This document shows, piece by piece, positions 59,301-64,000 of a DNA stretch of 64,000 nt. The translations under genes and the position numbers were made by a program. How positions within the stretch are numbered: position 1 is the stretch's first letter; the number at the start of each line of letters is the position of its first letter. The stretch comes from Trachythela sp. YZ-2020 (Eukaryota; Cnidaria; Anthozoa; Malacalcyonacea; Clavulariidae). The notes under the pieces are model-generated. The model did not search any database and was not told the origin of the DNA. It saw only the letters and a program-made list of their open reading frames with translations. The DNA lies in NCBI GenBank assembly GCA_016169945.1, contig JADLSH010000389.1, positions 1,381,001-1,445,000 on the forward strand, read 5' to 3'.

Positions 59301-60819
59301 CTGGGTCCAATGGCTTGACGCCTTTTGCAAGATTTAGTTATATTCGATGCTACGGTAGCCAAAAGTTCCTCGAACTTTTGTGGAGTCATTCTGAAGCATG
59401 TAACTAGAAATATTCATGTTCGGCCAACAAGATATTCCTAACCAGAGGATGTAATTCCCCCTTTCCTTTACTCAGAAACGTTTTTGGTATTTATTACGTA
59501 ATAAATCTCTGCGAGACCTTTGTCGAAGCGCTAATAGAAATAAAAAATCTTCGTTTATGTCGTTCAAATAACAACTGGACGCCATTTTGATTTATTGCAT
59601 TTTTGCGGCAAGCGAAATCCTTGAGTGGAAGACGGTCTTTACGCAAATGTTGGAGAGGAAAGAAGTCTGGAAAGTCGATGGTTCAATGAGCTACGAATCG
59701 CCGTTTTTCCTACAATTCACTTGTAGAAGACCAAAGAAAAACAGCCGACTCCACGAGATAAAAGAATAGTAGGATGGTACTGTATGTAATCATACACGTT
59801 GTATTCCAGTGTGTATTGTAAAATTTACTGAATCTATTAATTAAACATGTCGCATGGAGGAAAGACAACTGCTCTGAAACTGTCCACAAACTCTGTATAT
59901 GATTTAGTTATTATATACGTACGTCAGCCTATACTATAGTTTATATTTTTTTTACTTAGGTCTATCGTTACCGTTTTCACAAAGCTCTCCTTCGTAATAC
60001 TCCAAACACTGACATATAAATGTCCTTTCTTTATCCCAAATCATTGTCCCGCCATTATGACATTGATTCACCTCTCCCTTGCAAGCAGCCTTGAAATTTA
60101 AGATAAAGTGGTTTAATAACACACACATAACCTGTACTTATGCAAAAATGTTATTTACAGTACATGTGAAACATTTAACAGAATGTTAGAGTTGTGTTTT
60201 ACAAAGTAAATGTTTCCATAAGAATAAAAAATAATCTAAAACTATTTGAAAATGACGCAGGTAAATATATATCAAATAAACTTTTGAACAAGCTAAGTGC
60301 ACGGGCGACTGAAGCCAAAATAGTGAATAATTATTTCTCAATGAATAATAAATTTAGGGTTTGTATAAAACCTATGTCCCGACCTATTGGCTAAACTATA
60401 GTAGGCTTACATAGCTAGCTACAAATTGGCTATAATCTTATGTTAAAGCCTATTCTTTCTTTTCTAACAAGAGGCCATTTGTCTCTTTAGTGCGAGCAAT
60501 AATTGCACACACGGGCGAACACGTCATTTTTACATGGGATCAAATATATATTGTTAGCGACATAAAAAGATTCTCACAAAGAGACTTCTGTCCACTTTAG
60601 CCTTGTGAAACGTCCACACTTGCTCTTCCTTGATAATGCCATGTACATCAAATTCATGCTCAGTGGTGTTGGTTAATTGACAGTTAAATTCCTTTCCTTC
60701 GATTTTGTCCTTGTAATTGAACGCGACACAAAAACGGTTTTCTGCGCATCGAAGTTCACAAAAAATATACATTTCTTCTGTAAATTGAGCAATGATATTG
60801 GTTTTTAAACGGGACACTC
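47357..60819 (-). CDS. PAN-EGF-discoidin secreted protein gene, copy A (5' end not found)
   Basis: Exons on the minus strand: PAN 60819-60578, EGF 60089-59972, discoidin 48566-48241, last exon 47500-47357 with stop TGA. Splice sites and phases are the same as in copy B. The discoidin exon has one additional codon (Tyr in NNPAYNQY). All exons are open and the cysteines are kept, so both copies look selected. Intron 2 is 11.4 kb and contains the Harbinger transposon, a fold-back element, several MITEs and a broken second Crypton. As for copy B, a signal-peptide exon was not found. Confidence 0.8.
48241..48566 (-). CDS. Discoidin (F5/8 type C) exon, copy A
   Basis: Partner of 34879-35201, with substitutions such as R-K-GAWSSLHNNLYQWFQIDFQ. 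Acceptor and donor are conserved. Confidence 0.85.
49324..49366 (+). pseudogene. Start of the Harbinger MADF gene, copy A
   Basis: ATG GCG GAT begins MADVLFQDSDSQESLT. Homology with copy B stops after this and resumes at 53690, so a 4.3-kb block (49375-53688) was inserted into the exon or moved there. Confidence 0.5.
50269..50838 (-). mobile_element. pogo/Tc1-like non-autonomous element (copy 2)
   Basis: Inverse orientation of 2021-2591, flanked by TA (50267-50268, 50839-50840), length 570 bp. It keeps the acidic frame (50682-50488). Nearly identical to copy 1, which suggests recent activity of the family. Confidence 0.85.
51413..51502. repeat. Hairpin related to the one beside the recombinase
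   Basis: Arms of about 33 nt (AATACATGGGTGCGCGGAAA and complement). The right flank CTGTTTATTATATAAAGGAC mirrors the flank of the hairpin at 32317, so both belong to one dispersed family. Confidence 0.65.
51700..51949 (+). CDS. Unrecognised short frame
   Basis: An open frame ending at 51949 encodes RVIYNVRVWFQTLTEQQFNK and continues with a charged helix. I do not recognise a family. It lies inside the fold-back element, so it may be a scrap of the parent transposon's gene. Confidence 0.25.
52971..53327. mobile_element. Harbinger-type MITE with TAA target duplication
   Basis: TAA at 52968-52970 and 53328-53330. Inverted ends GGGACCGGTCATAAAGTATG and complement, arms about 33 bp. The interior is C/G-run rich. 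A three-base TWA duplication is typical of PIF/Harbinger. Confidence 0.85.
53330..53689. other. No gene seen; end of a repeat shared with 63.7 kb
   Basis: GCGGAATTAGTACCCTCG at about 53632 recurs inverted at about 63727, with related flanks (CCGGGTGT..AAATA). It is probably the terminus of another repeat family. Confidence 0.4.
53690..53850 (+). pseudogene. Harbinger MADF exon 1, copy A continuation
   Basis: Matches 36699-36840: AGTGAGGAACTGAACGATGT up to the CTTTGGAATACCAAACTATC end, with frame-breaking differences. Here the site of the copy-B LINE insertion is empty. Confidence 0.55.
53852..54230 (+). mobile_element. hAT-like MITE left end, partner end missing
   Basis: ATAGGCGTACGGGGTAGGGG and following G-rich and GGCAATTTT motifs, as at 37962. 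No right end was identified before 54230. Confidence 0.45.
54254..54830 (+). pseudogene. Harbinger MADF-BESS DNA-binding protein, C-terminal part
   Basis: The frame first gives the end of a MADF domain (RRKKWENIRDTYRKCLKRRD, then HYFKELQFLSDT), with stops at about 54347 and 54496. From 54504 it runs open through a basic linker (IPIKRKFRARERED) to a BESS-like motif (FCKSLISILDRL ... MAKIKIQQILFDMQFGEE). PIF/Harbinger elements carry a Myb/MADF-type accessory protein beside the transposase. This gene converges on the transposase at 55102, as expected. Confidence 0.75.
55102..55300 (-). pseudogene. Harbinger transposase, C-terminal tail
   Basis: Encodes FYREQCQANGEWRSDVASDN to the stop at 55102. 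It continues the frame at 56050-56452 once the MITE between them is ignored: ..ILPSW joins FYREQ at the duplicated CTCATGG. Confidence 0.8.
55301..56049. mobile_element. hAT-like MITE inside the Harbinger transposase gene
   Basis: Ends CATAGGCGTA and TACGCCTATG, 749 bp, flanked by 8-bp sites ACCATGAG (55293-55300) and CCCATGAG (56050-56057) with one mismatch, as for hAT insertion. The coding homology on both sides proves the insertion point. Confidence 0.85.
56050..56455 (-). pseudogene. Harbinger transposase, catalytic C-terminal half
   Basis: Encodes SIDLLAVYDAKYHFTLVDVG, the second catalytic Asp in VADDAFPLKPN, RIFNYRLSRSRRVIENTF with the catalytic Glu, and ILPSW at the MITE boundary. The order and residues match the DDE_Tnp_4 (HARBI1-like) fold. 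The upstream part with the first Asp is displaced to 58.1 kb. Confidence 0.88.
56668..56795. mobile_element. TTAA-flanked MITE, 128 bp
   Basis: TTAA at 56664-56667 and 56796-56799. Inverted ends GCCTGGTTCACACTTGTC and GACAAGTATGCACCAGGC. Same type as 28383-28571. Confidence 0.85.
56838..57549 (+). pseudogene. Second Crypton-like tyrosine recombinase, broken
   Basis: ATG at 56838 gives MAFSGDDLSELTQNVF, then, after a stop at about 56936 and a frame change, HYANETSPERCLVNLLKKYM and FYLGPRRKYELSDEG. After about 85 bp of decayed sequence comes NHSLRATTATRGLAKG (H-x-x-R box), ERTGHRDIRSLQKYQRP (second His and nucleophile Tyr), and a charged tail to 57549. The N-terminal domain and the first catalytic Arg region are missing. 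It belongs to the same broad group as 30769-32133 but is clearly a different lineage. Confidence 0.8.
57550..58000. other. No gene seen; CAATATCTGTATATTG-like repeats
   Basis: Three related CAATATC..TATATTG palindromes occur at about 57767-57858. No coding. Confidence 0.4.
58004..58092. mobile_element. Small palindromic repeat
   Basis: TAAGAGTTAATTACC and its complement bound an 85-bp near-palindrome that cuts the Harbinger transposase right after the GAIDGK segment. Confidence 0.55.
58092..58162 (-). pseudogene. Harbinger transposase fragment with the first catalytic Asp
   Basis: Encodes LLGAIDGKLIVMPAPARCGS, the first-Asp motif of HARBI1-type transposases. It belongs between 59089 (..WNFPN) and 56455 (..SIDLLAV). 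One base appears lost at the Cys-Leu codons. Confidence 0.8.
58163..59085. mobile_element. Palindromic element inside the Harbinger transposase
   Basis: Ends CGCCATAATAAAAAAGATGG and complement, flanked by AATT (58159-58162, 59086-59089). Arms of about 340 bp are inverted copies. It separates WNFPN from LLGAIDGK. One arm is also kept in copy B (38095-38334), so it predates the duplication. Confidence 0.8.
59078..59585 (-). pseudogene. PIF/Harbinger transposase, N-terminal part, copy A
   Basis: Same as 38327-38832, ATG at 59585, with RMTPQKFEELLATVASNITK onward open to WNFPN. Frame breaks lie near 59478 and near 59400 (extra bases giving a stop after EYF). Confidence 0.85.
59972..60089 (-). 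CDS. EGF-like exon, copy A
   Basis: 118 bp, same ends and phases as 39219-39336, with the cysteine pattern unchanged. Confidence 0.8.
60578..60819 (-). CDS. PAN/apple exon, copy A
   Basis: 242 bp, as in copy B, with few substitutions (NCQLTNTTEHEFDVHG). Confidence 0.75.
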
Positions 60820-60873
60820 CTATAACAAAGGGGATTATTAACTTATCTTAGTTGGTTGGAGTAGGTGACGCCA

Positions 60874-61590
60874 AGTATAAATACGAGCAGGAAAACACGA
60901 CTCTAAAATCGTTACAAATCTTTGCAGCTGTTAGACAGCTTGTTGCTGTCTATTTGACTTAGAGGTATTAATACTACTCTTCTGGCTGGTAGAGCCGTAT
61001 TATATATAGCCATGCAGAGATTCACTGGATTTTCTTTTCAATATAGTAAGAATCCGAGTTGGAATTAATCTTGACTGATTCCCTACTACTCTAATGTCCA
61101 CTGGAAATACTATGGATATTTAGCATCGCTCTACTATGGATATACTATGGACCGTTATAAGTGATGAAAATAAAGCTATGGAAATGTAATTTCAGTCATA
61201 TTTCAATAGTATGGATTTCTGCACAGCTTTGAAGAAAACCAGGATAATAAGATACGTAATACAAGGTTTGATACCGGTTTATAATATAAATATATACTGT
61301 ATGGTTGTCCAAGTAATTATTTCTCTACATAGCATCAGTATTATTACACGGCAAAAGTTCACATTATATATCGCATTTGAGTCAACTATTTATATTGTCG
61401 AGTCTATAAATTTTTTTTGGAAAAATTAATAATTAATTTAAAGTTTTATTGCATGAGTAAAATTAATTGTACATGCAGAGATAAGCCTGTGTACACCAAA
61501 TGTACTGTTACCAAACATCTTCGTAAAGACTCTACCTCCATTTTCTAGCTACCAAAATACTGCTTTCAACTTAATATCTAATATGTGTAA
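60874..61590. other. No gene seen
   Basis: Unique sequence upstream of gene A. A signal-peptide exon may lie here, but none fits in phase. Confidence 0.4.
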
Positions 61591-61599
61591 ATTTGAAGG

Positions 61600-63038
61600 G
61601 GCTGTCAAGTCTGTTCTGCTCATGTCATAGACATGGGTGCGGTTTGTTTACATGTTTTTTAAGCATATTCGAATTCAAATAATCTTAAAATCTACACAAA
61701 TACCTATTTTATGACAATTTAAGTTATAATATAATAATAATAAAAACTTTATCAAATGTGTCTATGTATTTAGTTATTTACAACTAATTGGGGACACCTA
61801 TAGTGTCCTATAACTATATAATGTTATATAAAAAGTAAATATATAAGTCTATCTATTTATGCATATTTTATGTGGACCAAAGATTAGAATTACTGCAGTT
61901 ATTTTATACCATATCTTGTAAATTTATTTTTCTGATGCATGCTTTAAAACTTTATAATGTAGGCATTTCCCTTTCTTCTTAACCAAGTTTTTATCAGAAG
62001 TATGGGCCAAAGTACCTTAACGAGTGCTTACTATGCTGAACCGTATCATAACGTGGTCTATGAAAGTCTGAATTCCGCAGTGAATAATTGCCCTTATCAA
62101 TGTTTTGAAAAATCCTATTTACATAGACCCGGCTTAAACCATTTTAAACTTTGAATTGAATATAAAAATAGCAATATCTTGCAATAGCCTGTTACAAAGG
62201 TTAGGAAGTTTAGACTTGCTTAATAGTTCCTCATATGAGTGGCCTCCTTTGTATTAAATACTGCCCGTAAGGCACGTTCCTGAACCGTTTCTAATTTGCG
62301 TTTATCAGATGCCAAACTACGTGACAGTAGGTGAGATGTGGGAGTATTGATGATTTGTAGAGGTGTACCTTAGCTCTTGTAGGGATTAGGTTACGTAGCC
62401 TTAAAATTACTCCTGCTATTAAAATTATCTTCATAAGTATGATCCGTCTCAGCTATAGTGGAGAAGTAATTGGCCAATTCCTCAGCAACAACTGTTTGAA
62501 CTTTTTCAACACTGCCGTTAATTTTGATATGAATGTACCTCTCCTCATGGCCTTTATTCTTTAAAAAAGTTTTTAAAGTTTTAAATAATTCTCTTGGTTT
62601 TGTTCTCTGTGCACTGCAGGCTATCAATGACTCTGCAAAACGAAATTCTCTACATTTTGGACAAATATTATTGATATCTTATAAGAATGATAACGTCTTG
62701 AAATAGTAGGCTATAGCATATTAGGCATTTGGTCGTTGCTCTACCGTAAAGTATATCGCTCAATCCCCGAATTGAAATTGCTCAAAATCTAGAAACCTTT
62801 TGTCCATACTATTGTAAGAAGTGCTTTTTAAAATCTTCCGTTTGAAATCTCGAGCTCACTGTCATTTTGGGACTAAATTTCCTCTTAAGCAGTTCAATTT
62901 TACCTTTCGTGATGTATTCTGAATGCGTAATGAGCTAATGTGTGAGCCAACAGTAGATAATTTTAATTGCCGAATCACCTATTTTAAAACAAAATATGTA
63001 AACAAAACACGGACGTGAGCAGAACGGACTTGACAGCC
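61600..63038. mobile_element. Inverted-repeat element enclosing a LINE scrap
   Basis: Ends GGCTGTCAAGTCTGTTCTGC and, complemented, GGCTGTCAAGTCCGTTCTGC, with similarity reaching about 50 bp (TTTGTTTACAT). Length 1439 bp. No target duplication found. Confidence 0.6.
62391..62640 (-). pseudogene. CR1-like LINE fragment (linker before RT)
   Basis: Encodes PRELFKTLKTFLKNKGH and VVAEELANYFSTIAE, the segment between endonuclease and RT in CR1/L2-type ORF2. Too short for a clade call. Confidence 0.65.
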
Positions 63039-63069
63039 AATTTAACCAAACTATATATGGATAACTACA

Positions 63070-63252
63070 ATAGACCACTTTCATATAATTCGTTTAAATA
63101 TTCTTTTATGTGCATCTTAATAAGCCTTATCAGCCTCGTTTCTGTGACTGAAATTGAATAGAATTTATTAACTTGAACGAGGTCAATGAATCTTATTAAG
63201 ATGCACATAAAATAATATTTAAACTCATCTTAATTATGGAAGTGGTCTATTG
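63070..63252. mobile_element. Palindromic MITE, 183 bp
   Basis: AATAGACCACTTTCATA and complement, with arms of about 75 bp including ATGTGCATCTTAATAAG. Confidence 0.75.
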
Positions 63253-64000
63253 GTCCATATTTGACAAAAGTAAGCTATCCTATTTTCAAAGCATAAAAAA
63301 CAACGAAGCGGATTACTTATTTTCATTTCCCGTACCTTTAATGATGTCCCTGTAGATTGGGGAGAAAAACTACTCCGACGTACGCCGGAAAAGGATCCCA
63401 GGTTTATGAAAGATGGAAAACTGAAGACGGATTGTTGAAGCTGCCTTATGTCCTACTAAGGGATGACGAGGATAATAATGTTACATTTGGGAAGCATTAT
63501 ATTGCTAAATGATTGCCGTTTACAAATTGTTGTGAAATATTTTACCAAATATTAAAATGATATCCAAAAATTAATTCTACTTAATAAAACTATACGAGTT
63601 CATACTTTTAGTGCTGCTTGGTTTCTTGGTTAGCGTACAAAATTAGTTTAACTTGGAACGTATTCATGAATTATGTCCAGCCTATCAGATAAATTAATTT
63701 ATCCCCGAGTAGGCTCGAAGCGTCGTCCGAGGGTACTAATTCCGCTCGGATATTTACACCCGGGTATGTGACAACAAAGCGGAATACAAAGTCGTCCACC
63801 ATTATCTCATGGACCCTACCATAGATATAGGAGACATAGATTGTGACTCGTAATACGTCACTATATTGACAAATGCGCCAAAATTCAAACAAAATTTGAC
63901 CGGTTGAGCAGCCATTTTGTATGATGGCGCCTCAAGTGATTCGATGAACGAAGCTTAATGGGAGCATTTGCTAGATAATAACAGGATTAATTTCACATTA
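63253..64000. other. No gene seen; repeat shared with 53.6 kb
   Basis: The block at about 63690-63765 is an inverted relative of about 53608-53690. The rest is unassigned. Confidence 0.4.

Larger units (their letters stand above)
46768..60873. repeat. Segmental duplication, copy A
   Basis: Direct partner of 32460-40140. It is enlarged by later insertions, mainly 49375-53688 (fold-back element, pogo-like MITE, Harbinger MITE). It also retains Harbinger-internal sequence (53.95-58.85 kb) that copy B lost. Confidence 0.85.

Noticed and set aside
1..64000. tRNA or rRNA genes
   Set aside because: I looked for A/B box-like motifs and conserved rRNA blocks by eye and found none convincing. A tRNAscan run would be decisive.

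Overview
The window is eukaryotic and AT-rich. It has spliced genes with GT..AG introns, no operons, and a very dense load of animal-type mobile elements. The host genes (PAN/apple, EGF, discoidin and C-type lectin modules), the BEL/Pao, CR1-like, PIF/Harbinger, Mutator-like and Crypton relatives, and a tandem hammerhead repeat of the metazoan retrozyme type all suggest a marine invertebrate, most likely a cnidarian. The species cannot be named from this sequence.

Layout. 0-2.6 kb: MITEs, including a pogo-like element with TA target duplications. 2.76-8.70 kb: a complete-length BEL/Pao retrotransposon on the minus strand, with both LTRs, a 4-bp target duplication and a frameshifted gag-pol. 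9.1-13.8 kb: a broken HECT-type gene (+) facing a broken rve_3-type integrase-core gene (-), the latter split by a 639-bp palindromic element. 14-19.8 kb: LINE remains, low-complexity tracts and a 75-bp minisatellite. 20.9-28.3 kb: a PAN exon and a C-type lectin gene, separated by a 3.2-kb Mutator-like element and a strange 1.3-kb inverted structure with a 15-bp target duplication. 30.8-32.1 kb: an apparently intact Crypton-like tyrosine recombinase followed by a near-perfect 129-nt hairpin.

From 32.46 to 60.87 kb the window is dominated by a direct segmental duplication carrying two copies of a minus-strand secreted-protein gene, PAN-EGF-discoidin. Copy B exons lie at 33.95-40.09 kb and copy A exons at 47.36-60.82 kb. 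Splice phases agree across all visible exons in both copies. Their second intron holds a PIF/Harbinger transposon (MADF-BESS protein + DDE transposase) that landed before the duplication and was later broken by other elements. Between the copies (40.1-46.8 kb) lie TTAA-type MITEs, a 1.47-kb fold-back element with a perfect 9-bp target duplication, a tandem pair of 247-bp units each encoding a complete type I hammerhead ribozyme on the minus strand, and two minisatellites. The last 3 kb hold further inverted-repeat elements and a LINE scrap.

Probably functional: the two PAN-EGF-discoidin genes, the C-type lectin, possibly the tyrosine recombinase, and the hammerhead repeats at RNA level. Most other coding matter is decayed transposon sequence. 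Gene models rest on reading frames and splice signals only.
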